A DNA stretch of 6,184 bases from Candidatus Staskawiczbacteria bacterium (GCA_943357015.1 CALRFZ010000028.1:1-6184), one strand, 5' to 3'; shown: positions 1 to 6,148, counted from the stretch's first letter. Numbers and translations: made by a program. The notes: generated by a model from the sequence alone, not told the origin.

Positions 1-1
1 C

Positions 2-64
2 AAGACACCATTGGAGAGGTTAGAAGAGTTCATTGCCCGAGCGAAAAGTGTAAACAACGCTTGA
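2..64 (+). CDS. C-terminal end of a gene cut by the window edge, possibly a transposase
   Basis: Only the last 20 codons are present, read from position 2 to a TGA stop at 62-64. The peptide contains KTPLERLEEFIARAK and ends in SVNNA. The codons look natural, and the other two frames give less protein-like text. A TP-L-E-x-L ending is common at the C-terminus of integrase-core (DDE) transposases, where it follows the 'YN..RPH..L' segment, so a transposase is a plausible guess. The fragment is too short to prove it. It points toward kup but is separated from it by more than 300 nt and by a new promoter, so co-transcription is not expected. Confidence 0.5.
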   Translation, partial: KTPLERLEEFIARAKSVNNA

Positions 65-81
65 CTTATGTACAAAAATAT

Positions 82-110
82 TTGACATATATCTGATATA
101 GTGTTAAATT
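82..110 (+). promoter_or_regulatory. Sigma70-type promoter upstream of kup
   Basis: TTGACA at 82-87 is a perfect -35 box. After 17 nt comes TAAATT at 105-110 (4 of 6 matches to TATAAT), with a TG one base upstream (102-103) that makes an extended -10. The start of transcription would fall near 117, giving kup a leader of about 280 nt. No better promoter was found closer to kup. Confidence 0.6.
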
Positions 111-116
111 AATAGA

Positions 117-399
117 CACTAGTTGCCCTATAAATTTCTTTTGAAATTTATCATAGCCAAGAGAGGATTGATAAATTTTATGTCCTTTGATGGCTGTGAA
201 ATGGTGTAAAAATTCATCATAATTTACAGTTCTTGCTTGACTTGCAAGAAAACCGGCTGCGAATGACATTTTGCGTCAGCGTGTTTCTGGTGCGTCTTGG
301 GGCCATAGTTGAAATACTATGTTCCGACACTTCGCTATAGCTCTTTGAAAAAGAGAAAGAAAAAAACTCGGTGGGTGCCAGGTTGTAGAGGGTCGAAAA
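117..399 (+). promoter_or_regulatory. Long hairpin-rich leader of kup, possible structured RNA
   Basis: This gene-free stretch is filled with inverted repeats placed nearly end to end. ATAAATTTC/GAAATTTAT pairs over 130-151 (9 bp, TTTT loop). A compound hairpin at 152-198 pairs 152-159 with 191-198 (8 bp, one G-T) and 162-167 with 183-188. TGTAAA/TTTACA pairs at 205-228. TTCTTGC/GCAAGAA pairs at 230-250 with a 7-nt loop. GCTGCG pairs with CG-CAGC at 256-280 with one bulge. CATAGT/ACTATG pairs at 304-321, and CTCTTT/AAAGAG at 341-355. No run of T follows any of them, so none is a plain terminator. I do not recognise the c-di-AMP (ydaO) riboswitch core or any other known riboswitch. kup genes are often controlled post-transcriptionally, so a regulatory role is plausible but inferred. 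A competing reading is that part of this DNA is a decayed minus-strand gene. Confidence 0.4.
387..392 (+). promoter_or_regulatory. Ribosome binding site of kup
   Basis: AGAGGG lies 7 nt upstream of the ATG at 400. This spacing supports that start codon. Confidence 0.7.
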
Positions 400-2493
400 A
401 TGAGTCAGCATAAAGAGCAAAAAGGCATTGGGTCGTTTTTGTTGCTTTGCTTGATGTGTCTTGGCGTGGTTTTTGGTGACATTGGGACGTCGCCATTGTA
501 CACCATGGGAGAAATGTTTTACCCAGAAGAAGGTCACGGGGTTCCAATTGACAAGGAAAGTGTTATTGGGGCTACCAGCGCTATGCTTTGGTCTTTATAC
601 CTAATCGTAGGTATTTGCTATTGCATGTTTGCTTTAAGCGCGGATCATCACGGTGAAGGTGGTGTTTTGGCGCTTTACGCTCTAGTTGGTACGGGTGTTA
701 CCGGTCTTTTGTTGATTCTGGGAACCGGGCTTTTAATTGGCGATGGTGCCATTACTCCGCCAATTAGCATCTTGGGTGGATTGGAAGGATTGCAGGTTGC
801 ATCGCCGGTATTTAAACCTTGGATTGTTCCCTTGGCTTTGGTTATTTTAACCATTCTCTTTGGGTTTCAATATAAAGGGACTGCCGTTATTGGTTTGGCT
901 TTTGGGCCAATAATGCTGGCGTGGTTTATTGCAATTGGCGCTATTGGATTGGCGTTAATTGAATGTCAGCCAGAAATTTTACGCGCTCTTAATCCGTTAG
1001 AGGGCATAAAGTTTCTAATTGGTGGTGGCAGTATTTCTGTAAAGATCCACTTTTTGGGTTCGGCGATGCTTGCTATTACGGGAGGCGAGGCATTGTATGC
1101 CGATCTTGGCCACTTTACCAAGCGTTCAATTCAGGTTTCGTTCGCGTTTGTCGTTGTTTGCCTTACAACTAACTATTTGGGGCAAGGCGCGTTTATTATT
1201 AGTGGCCATAAGGTTATTGAGGGTAACGTGTTTTACAGCTCCATTAAATGGTTAATTGGCGATGTGGGTTTGTGCGCAATGATTATTTTGGGTACAAATT
1301 CTGCGATTATTGCTTCTCAAGCTTTAATCACTGGACTTTTTAGCTTAGTTGCTATGGCAATGGCAATGAAGCTTATGTGTAGAGTGGAAACACTTTGTAC
1401 TTCCGATCACCATAAAGGTCAAATTTATCAACCAGCTACTAATAAGATTTTATACTTGGCCTGCGTTGCCATTGTATTGATCTTTCAAAACACCAAAAAC
1501 CTAGGTTCAGCCTATGGTTTGGCGGTAGCTTCGCTGATGTTAATTACCTGTTATGCACTTGAGAAAGTAGCACGGCTTTTGTGGAATTGGAGCTGGCCAA
1601 AATCTTTGGCAGTTTTTGTCCCATTTGCCATCATTGAGTTAGCCTTTTTGATCGCCAATGGCTTTAAGTTTTTCCAAGGGGGATATTATCCCTTTACCAT
1701 TGGAATTTTCGTTTTTGCCCTTATGACAACTTGGCAGTGGGGTGAAAAAAGCATTGGTCAGGCAATGAGCATTTTTTGTCGCGACAAGGATGTTTCGTGG
1801 CTTATTGCTATTAAAGATCAAATGATGGATCTTAAGCTGGCGCTTCAGGAGCGACTGCTATTTGCCGCCCAGCTAGTTAGGGGCAAACAGTCTAAAACGG
1901 AATTTGATCGCAATGGCGCATATTTGGTCAGTCGGCCGATTACTACGCTAACTGATTTTTTGCCATCTTCGTTGTTGGCATTTATCCAGCAGTGGGGGGC
2001 ACTGCCTAACAGGATTCTTTTTGTGCACACGCACATTAATCCTGATGTTGCTAGACTTGGTGAGAATGTGGATAAGGCCCAAGTGTTTGACTTTGGCAGT
2101 AATGTCTGGTCAATTGTTTTGCACTATGGGTTCCGTGAAACGCAGTACATTGATATTGCGCAAGAAATCAATAACTTGTATCAGCAAGACAAGCTTCCCG
2201 TGCCAGCGAGTCAGTGGCAGTTTGTGGTAGGGGAAGAAGAATTGATTGCCGACAAAAATTTGTCGTGGTTTGACAAAAAGCGGTTAAGTTTTGTCAAATT
2301 TTTGCGTAAGTTGTCAATTCCTGCGCATCACTATTTTGGTCTGGCGGGACACCCCGCAGTTACCAAGGTCTTGGTGCCAATACTGTTTTCTAAAACGGGC
2401 ACCGAGGTCTGTTTACCCAATTTAGAACTGTCGATTAATAAATCGACCATAAACAGTAACTCTGTTGAATCGGCCGTCACATTGGCCAAATAA
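400..2493 (+). CDS. kup: Kup-family potassium uptake permease
   Basis: This is a low-affinity, probably proton-coupled K+ importer of the Kup/HAK/KT family, located in the cytoplasmic membrane. The family signature GDIGTSPLY is at residues 26-34 in the first membrane segment. Other hallmark motifs are GDGAITPPIS from residue 114, GGEALYADLGHF at 228-239, a YLGQGAFII segment and IIASQALITG. About twelve hydrophobic segments lie between residues 12 and 450. They are followed by a soluble C-terminal domain of about 245 residues carrying YGFRETQ (576-582), the counterpart of the conserved YGWRET of Kup. At 697 residues it is longer than E. coli Kup (about 622), partly through a polar C-terminal tail. 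The ATG is supported by a good Shine-Dalgarno site. The gene has its own promoter and terminator, so it forms a single-gene unit with a long, potentially regulatory leader. No frameshift or missing motif is seen. Identity is secure from the motifs. Confidence 0.97.
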   Translation: MSQHKEQKGIGSFLLLCLMCLGVVFGDIGTSPLYTMGEMFYPEEGHGVPIDKESVIGATSAMLWSLYLIVGICYCMFALSADHHGEGGVLALYALVGTGVTGLLLILGTGLLIGDGAITPPISILGGLEGLQVASPVFKPWIVPLALVILTILFGFQYKGTAVIGLAFGPIMLAWFIAIGAIGLALIECQPEILRALNPLEGIKFLIGGGSISVKIHFLGSAMLAITGGEALYADLGHFTKRSIQVSFAFVVVCLTTNYLGQGAFIISGHKVIEGNVFYSSIKWLIGDVGLCAMIILGTNSAIIASQALITGLFSLVAMAMAMKLMCRVETLCTSDHHKGQIYQPATNKILYLACVAIVLIFQNTKNLGSAYGLAVASLMLITCYALEKVARLLWNWSWPKSLAVFVPFAIIELAFLIANGFKFFQGGYYPFTIGIFVFALMTTWQWGEKSIGQAMSIFCRDKDVSWLIAIKDQMMDLKLALQERLLFAAQLVRGKQSKTEFDRNGAYLVSRPITTLTDFLPSSLLAFIQQWGALPNRILFVHTHINPDVARLGENVDKAQVFDFGSNVWSIVLHYGFRETQYIDIAQEINNLYQQDKLPVPASQWQFVVGEEELIADKNLSWFDKKRLSFVKFLRKLSIPAHHYFGLAGHPAVTKVLVPILFSKTGTEVCLPNLELSINKSTINSNSVESAVTLAK

Positions 2494-2504
2494 AATAACC
2501 ATTA

Positions 2505-2544
2505 AACCCCTAGTGCGCGTTGACACACAAGGGGTTCTTTTTTT
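2505..2544 (+). terminator. Rho-independent terminator of kup
   Basis: AACCCCT (2505-2511) pairs with AGGGGTT (2530-2536), and GTG/CAC extend the stem beyond one A-A mismatch. C and seven T (2538-2544) follow directly. It begins 11 nt after the kup stop codon, which separates kup from the next gene. Confidence 0.9.
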
Positions 2545-2667
2545 ACATCAAACTTGCGAAATCTAAAAGTATTTGGGTATTTTTAAATTTGTGGGTGATG
2601 GGGTGAGTAACAAGCTTGCGATTTTTTTTGTGGCAGGGTATCTTAACTTAAAGTGTATTTTTAGTAG

Positions 2668-2686
2668 ATTAAATTTATAATTTAAT
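2668..2686. repeat. AT-only palindrome upstream of the nuclease gene
   Basis: ATTAAATT and AATTTAAT are perfect inverted arms around a TAT centre. It sits about 20 nt upstream of the proposed -35 box of the next gene, a position suited to an operator. Low-complexity AT sequence produces such palindromes by chance, so function is uncertain. Confidence 0.4.
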
Positions 2687-2687
2687 T

Positions 2688-2723
2688 ATTTCAAATTGAT
2701 TTCAAATTGTAAATTTCAAATTT
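2688..2723. repeat. Short direct repeats (11-bp units) in the promoter region
   Basis: ATTTCAAATTG occurs twice in direct contact (2688-2698 and 2699-2709). A third copy with one change, ATTTCAAATTT, is at 2713-2723. The units match the 11-bp periodicity of one helical turn and overlap the proposed -35 box. They could be protein-binding sites or simple slippage products. Confidence 0.55.
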
Positions 2724-2735
2724 AAAATTTAAAAT
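2707..2735 (+). promoter_or_regulatory. Candidate promoter giving a leaderless transcript
   Basis: TTGTAA (2707-2712, 4 of 6), a 17-nt spacer and TAAAAT (2730-2735, 5 of 6) place the transcription start at about 2742-2743, on the ATG itself. No Shine-Dalgarno sequence precedes this ATG, which agrees with a leaderless mRNA. The AT-rich context weakens the call. Confidence 0.4.
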
Positions 2736-2742
2736 TAAACCT

Positions 2743-4302
2743 ATGTCAATTATCCTGACAAAAACTGATTATATTTTGTGGCGGGAATGTCAAAAAAATG
2801 TTTGGCTAAAAATCAATCGACCCGAAATTTATGGCGTGGCAGAGCTTTCGGAATTTGAAAAGCAGATTATTGAAACCGGAAACGACGTTGAGCTAGAGGC
2901 GCGCAAGTTATTCCCCAAAGGCTTTTTGGTGCAAGGCAGAGACGCTGAGGCGCAAGAAACTACTAAAAATTTAATTGCTGATAAGTGTGAAATCATCTTT
3001 CAGCCGATTTTTGTCAAAGATGGTTTTTTGGCGGCGGTGGACATTTTGGAATTAAACAGTGATGGGACATATAATATTTATGAAGTAAAATCTACCACCG
3101 ATGTCGATAAAAAAACCCATTATCACGATTTGGCTTTCCAGATAAATTTATTAGAAAAATTTGCTTTGCCACGCCAAAGCTCTAATAATGTCGGGTCTAG
3201 TCACGCCATAGCTTATAGCGAAGGCGGGATTAAAATTAAAAAAGCCAGCGTTATTCACTTAAATTCTGATTATGTGCGTCAGGGTCAAATTAATATTCAT
3301 CAACTTTTCCATATTGAAGATGTGACAGAAATTGTCCGTGAAATGGTTTGGACGGTAGGTCAAGAAATGGACTTTGCATTAAAATATTTACAGCAAATTC
3401 AAGAACCAAGTGGTCATTGTGATTGTGTTTATAAGGGTCGGTCAAATCATTGCAGTACTTTTGCTTATTCTAACCCAAAAGTGCCAGTATACGGCGTGCA
3501 CGATATTTCGCGCATTGGAGCTAGCAAGGCCAAATTGCAAGATTTAATTGATGTGGGAATTTTTGAATTGGCCGATGTGCCAGAAGATGCTTTTAATAAG
3601 CTTTCCAGTCCGCAAAAAAATCAGATTATCGCTCACGTGCAAGATAAAATTTTACAGGATAAATTAAGTATTGCCAAAGAATTGGGTGAGTTAATATTTC
3701 CTTTATATTTTTTGGATTATGAAACTTTCCCTTGCGCCATTCCCAGATTTGACGGATTTTCGCCTTACCAGCAAATCCCTTTTCAGTATTCTTTATATAT
3801 TTTAGATGGGCCAAAAACTACGCCTCGCCATTTTGAATTTTTATATTCAGAAAAACTGGATCCAAGTTTAGATTTTGTAAAATCATTGCAAAAAGATGTG
3901 GGTGATAATGGCACGATTATTGTTTGGAATAAAAAATTTGAATGTAAAATTAATGACGAATTGGCGGAGCGTTTGCCGGATTTTAAATTATTTATTGAAA
4001 AAACCAATGCTAGAGTATACGACTTAATGGATATTTTTGGTAAACAGTTTTATGTGCATAAAGATTTTAAAGGTAAAATTTCGATTAAAAATATTTTACC
4101 GGTTTTAGTGCCAGAACTTTCTTATCAAGATTTAGAAATTAAAGAAGGTGGCTCAGCCAGTCAAAAGTGGAACGAAATGAATCAAGAACACATAAGTCCA
4201 GAAGAAAAAGAAGCGATTATCAAAAACTTAAAAATCTATTGTGGTTTAGATACTTATGCAATGTTTGCCATCTGGCAATACTTGACATATTTAGTTAATT
4301 GA
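2743..4302 (+). CDS. DUF2779-type protein: Cas4/RecB-like nuclease joined to an RNase H/DnaQ-like domain
   Basis: This protein of 519 residues has two recognisable halves. The first resembles a PD-(D/E)XK nuclease of the RecB/Cas4 type: D100 in AAVDILEL, E114-V-K116 in YEVKSTT, and Q133 in FQINLL. C16 plus C226, C228 and C237 (CDC...HC) resemble the split four-cysteine set that holds an iron-sulphur cluster in Cas4 and AddB. The second half opens with YFLDYETF (D325, E327) and PYQQIPFQYSL, typical of DUF2779. It continues with VWNKKFE (from 394), YDLMD (D427) and YCGLD (Y499, D503), in the order of DEDD-type exonuclease motifs. A nucleic-acid processing enzyme is therefore likely; substrate and pathway are unknown. 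The N-terminal LTKTDYILWRECQKNVWL matches the usual family beginning, which supports the start despite the absent ribosome site. The gene is more AT-rich than kup. No terminator follows it, so transcripts may continue into the next gene. Confidence 0.85.
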   Translation: MSIILTKTDYILWRECQKNVWLKINRPEIYGVAELSEFEKQIIETGNDVELEARKLFPKGFLVQGRDAEAQETTKNLIADKCEIIFQPIFVKDGFLAAVDILELNSDGTYNIYEVKSTTDVDKKTHYHDLAFQINLLEKFALPRQSSNNVGSSHAIAYSEGGIKIKKASVIHLNSDYVRQGQINIHQLFHIEDVTEIVREMVWTVGQEMDFALKYLQQIQEPSGHCDCVYKGRSNHCSTFAYSNPKVPVYGVHDISRIGASKAKLQDLIDVGIFELADVPEDAFNKLSSPQKNQIIAHVQDKILQDKLSIAKELGELIFPLYFLDYETFPCAIPRFDGFSPYQQIPFQYSLYILDGPKTTPRHFEFLYSEKLDPSLDFVKSLQKDVGDNGTIIVWNKKFECKINDELAERLPDFKLFIEKTNARVYDLMDIFGKQFYVHKDFKGKISIKNILPVLVPELSYQDLEIKEGGSASQKWNEMNQEHISPEEKEAIIKNLKIYCGLDTYAMFAIWQYLTYLVN

Positions 4303-4310
4303 TATATGAT
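4282..4310 (+). promoter_or_regulatory. Near-consensus promoter of the TnpB-like gene
   Basis: TTGACA (4282-4287) is a perfect -35 box. It is separated by exactly 17 nt from TATGAT (4305-4310), which matches TATAAT at 5 of 6. Transcription would start near 4317, about 49 nt before the ATG. The promoter overlaps the last codons and the stop of the preceding gene. The downstream gene can therefore be expressed strongly and separately. Confidence 0.75.
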
Positions 4311-4352
4311 AATAGGTGTTTTCTGGTACTTTGACAACAATTAACCTTTTTT

Positions 4353-4358
4353 AAGGGG
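4353..4358 (+). promoter_or_regulatory. Ribosome binding site of the TnpB-like gene
   Basis: AAGGGG lies 7 nt upstream of the ATG at 4366 and fixes this start. The site follows a small CCTT-TTTT-AAGG palindrome that could partly occlude it in the mRNA. Confidence 0.75.
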
Positions 4359-4365
4359 TCTGTTT

Positions 4366-5814
4366 ATGAAAAACAGCAAAGAACAGTGGTTGCTGACATA
4401 TTGCTTCAATCTCACCGATGAGGAGTTTGGGGAAGACAATATTCGTCTTGCAACTCACATCAGTGATTGCCTTGTGCCACTTTTCAATGAAGTATTGGAA
4501 CAAACTCTTAAAGGTGATCAAGTCATCAAAGAGCTTGGCAAGGATGTTAAGATGCGTGGCAAAGCCTTAAAGCAAAAGGCTAAGTTGGCGGGAATGGGGG
4601 ATTTGTGGGATAAGGACAATCACGATATTGAAGACGAAGAGTGGTTATCGCGAGGGTATGATCAAGATCTGGTCATTGAGCATCGTGCCTATGTTGACGA
4701 AATATTAAACCTACTTTCGGAAAATAGGTTTACAGTGATTCGCCATAACTACTTTTACGCCCAAGCAAATTTGGAGGCAATTGGGTGTACTGCTCCGTAT
4801 GTCAGCATTTCTGCTGGCTTGCGAAGGGGTGCTATTAAAAATTGTCACGGAGCATTGGATTCGTGGCGTAGTCATTTGGCGGAAGGTGACTATAAGTCTA
4901 ATCCGCCTAGGGCGCAGGAAGTCGGCAGGTTTTATATGCTTCGGTGTGAGCCGGGGTGTAGTATTACTAAAGATCGGAAAGGCATCCGAATAAGTCTTGG
5001 GGATCGTAAATCTAGTCTGGTTTTTGAACTGCCGGGACTTGATAACCCGAGTAATAAGCCGTTGCAGATGATGCTAAGGCAAGACGCAAAGGTAAAGAGT
5101 TTTACCTTAAGTCGTAGGTCAGCGCGCAACCCCGACAAAAAAGAGTCAGACTTGCAAAAGTCTGGTGTCTGGCGTATTTCGGTCAATTTTGAATTGCCGA
5201 TGCCCGAAAAACAGCCGTTAACTGAGCTTAATACCGTAGCGCTAGTTATTGGGTCAAACTATCTTGGGTTTGCCCTGAATAATGCCGAGAAAAACGGTTT
5301 TTTGCGCTTACCGTTGCCTCACACACACTGGTTGCCCATCATTGGCGATATTGAAGAAAGGGCAAACTTGCCGTGGGTTAAAAAAGGGAGTTGCAAGTGG
5401 CGTCGCCTGATGTTTGGCTCTCAGAAAAAGTATTCTGGGGGTCGACAAGTTTGCTATCGGTTTATGGCTCGTCAGCAAAAGCAAACAGAATATGAAACAA
5501 TAGCCAACCATCTCATGGAGCTTGGCGTTCACTTTGTGGTGGCCAAGCCTGTGATTAACCATCCCAATGGTGAAGCTGATGCAACCAATTCTAAAAAAGG
5601 AGGAGATAAAGGGTTTAACCGGAGAATTTCCAGTACTGGCGTGAATTCTTTGGTGCAAAAGTTAAGTCAAAAGGTCAAAGAATTTGGCGGATCAGTTACA
5701 GAAGTGGATTTGCCGGATTTGCCTGAAAGATTCCGGACTTGGGCCGGTGGTCCCAAAAAGGTAATTCTTGCTCAAATAGCAAGAAGTCAATATATTGCGC
5801 AAAGATCGCAGTAG
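4366..5814 (+). CDS. TnpB/Cas12-like protein with an apparently inactive RuvC nuclease domain
   Basis: The 482-residue protein is laid out like TnpB/Cas12-type RNA-guided nucleases. An N-terminal beta strand (QWLLTYCFNL) leads into helices with LFNEVL, as in TnpB. An LRRGAIKNCHGALDSW helix (152-167) and a PPR at 180-182 recall the TnpB 'Awk...kPPrf' segment. VWRISVNFEL (268-277) leads into the RuvC-I strand, and KKGSCKWRR (339-347) plus a long basic helix precede the RuvC-II strand. The catalytic residues seem lost. In ALVIGSNYLGF (292-302) the expected 'GIDLG' aspartate aligns with V294; the 'VVE' glutamate in HFVVAKPV aligns with K394; and the C-terminus VILAQIARSQYIAQ has no aspartate where 'DxNAA' is expected. 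The two CxxC zinc-finger pairs are absent. The ORF is intact and has a strong promoter and ribosome site, so it looks maintained rather than decayed. A guided DNA-binding role, as in TldR repressors, is an inference. The assignment rests on patterns seen by eye. Confidence 0.72.
   Translation: MKNSKEQWLLTYCFNLTDEEFGEDNIRLATHISDCLVPLFNEVLEQTLKGDQVIKELGKDVKMRGKALKQKAKLAGMGDLWDKDNHDIEDEEWLSRGYDQDLVIEHRAYVDEILNLLSENRFTVIRHNYFYAQANLEAIGCTAPYVSISAGLRRGAIKNCHGALDSWRSHLAEGDYKSNPPRAQEVGRFYMLRCEPGCSITKDRKGIRISLGDRKSSLVFELPGLDNPSNKPLQMMLRQDAKVKSFTLSRRSARNPDKKESDLQKSGVWRISVNFELPMPEKQPLTELNTVALVIGSNYLGFALNNAEKNGFLRLPLPHTHWLPIIGDIEERANLPWVKKGSCKWRRLMFGSQKKYSGGRQVCYRFMARQQKQTEYETIANHLMELGVHFVVAKPVINHPNGEADATNSKKGGDKGFNRRISSTGVNSLVQKLSQKVKEFGGSVTEVDLPDLPERFRTWAGGPKKVILAQIARSQYIAQRSQ
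5739..5785 (+). ncRNA. Candidate guide-RNA scaffold overlapping the 3' end of the TnpB-like ORF
   Basis: Two hairpins sit inside the last codons. TTGGGCC pairs with GG-CCCAA across a GGT loop with one bulged T (5739-5756). TTCTTGCT pairs perfectly with AGCAAGAA across CAAAT (5765-5785). The terminator hairpin follows 50 nt later. TnpB omega-RNAs and TldR guide RNAs are encoded in just this place, overlapping the end of the ORF. I cannot see a defined guide segment or a target, so this is a hypothesis. The hairpins may simply be mRNA structure. Confidence 0.3.
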
Positions 5815-5835
5815 TTGATTTAATTAGTAAAGAAA

Positions 5836-5871
5836 GGCGTCCCGATGCTTTGTATCGTGGACGCCATTTTT
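5836..5871 (+). terminator. Rho-independent terminator after the TnpB-like gene
   Basis: GGCGTCC (5836-5842) pairs with GGACGCC (5859-5865). The stem continues as CGATGC/GTATCG (5843-5848 with 5852-5857, one G-T) around a TTT loop, with a single bulged T at 5858. A plus five T (5867-5871) follow. An A-rich stretch (5829-5835) before the stem would give a U-rich tail on the other strand too, so it may also stop the minus-strand transposase remnant. Confidence 0.85.
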
Positions 5872-5879
5872 GTTACAAT
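5850..5879 (+). promoter_or_regulatory. Candidate leaderless promoter of the small remnant gene
   Basis: TACAAT (5874-5879) matches the -10 consensus at 5 of 6 and ends 6 nt before the ATG at 5886, so transcription would start on or next to the ATG. The only -35 candidate is a weak TTGTAT at 5850-5855 (18-nt spacer), inside the terminator hairpin. No Shine-Dalgarno sequence is present. Confidence 0.3.
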
Positions 5880-5885
5880 AAAAAT

Positions 5886-6148
5886 ATGAATGCTGTTTGG
5901 TTAACCAATGTTTCTAATTATCAAAAAACAGAAAAATGCTTTACTTTGGCCGAGGCGATTTTAAATTTAAAAAATCAGCGTAGAGAAATAATGTTAAAAA
6001 GGTGCAATTGCCAAAAATCACAAAGAAACTTTTTTTCCTGTTTATTTGCCTTCGCGCCACGATACAAGATGCACAAAAAATATTGTCATTTAAAGTTAGT
6101 AAATTTCTAAACCCCGAAATACAATCAGGAGCTTCTGACCACCGCTAG
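5886..6148 (+). pseudogene. Small gene of unknown function, apparently broken by two frameshifts
   Basis: From the ATG at 5886 the reading is protein-like for 38 codons (MNAVWLTNVSNYQKTEK, then a helix with LAEAILNLKN). After the A-run at 5996-6000 the same frame becomes rich in Cys and Phe and looks artificial. One frame over, the sequence reads GAIAKNHKETFFPVYLPS from 6001, as if one A had been added. Near 6060 the sense moves again to the third frame, reading IQDAQKILSFKVSKFLNPE to a TAG at 6146-6148. I do not recognise the family. Its 3' end runs into the oppositely oriented transposase remnant, so insertion may have damaged it. Alternatives are sequencing errors in the A-run or chance open frames in AT-rich DNA. 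Confidence 0.35.

Noticed and set aside
66..269. Minus-strand ORF of 67 codons (starting MSFAAGFLASQARTV) between the left edge and kup
   Set aside because: The amino-acid text is fairly natural, so it might be a truncated gene remnant. However, it has no ribosome site or promoter, a stop lies two codons before the ATG, its end degrades into AT-rich sequence, and no family is recognised.
117..399. c-di-AMP (ydaO-type) riboswitch, RNase P, tmRNA or tRNA in the kup leader
   Set aside because: None of the conserved core sequences that I know for these RNAs could be found.
217..547. Minus-strand ORFs overlapping the start of kup
   Set aside because: They lie opposite the well-supported kup coding sequence or its leader, and their composition is that of antisense shadows.
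5786..5835. Guide sequence matching the kup or nuclease promoter
   Set aside because: Only short AT-rich resemblances were seen, no better than expected by chance.
5739..5885. Upstream extension of the small ORF into the TnpB-like gene
   Set aside because: This part is the out-of-frame reading of the TnpB-like 3' end and crosses the terminator hairpin. The ATG at 5886 is a better start.
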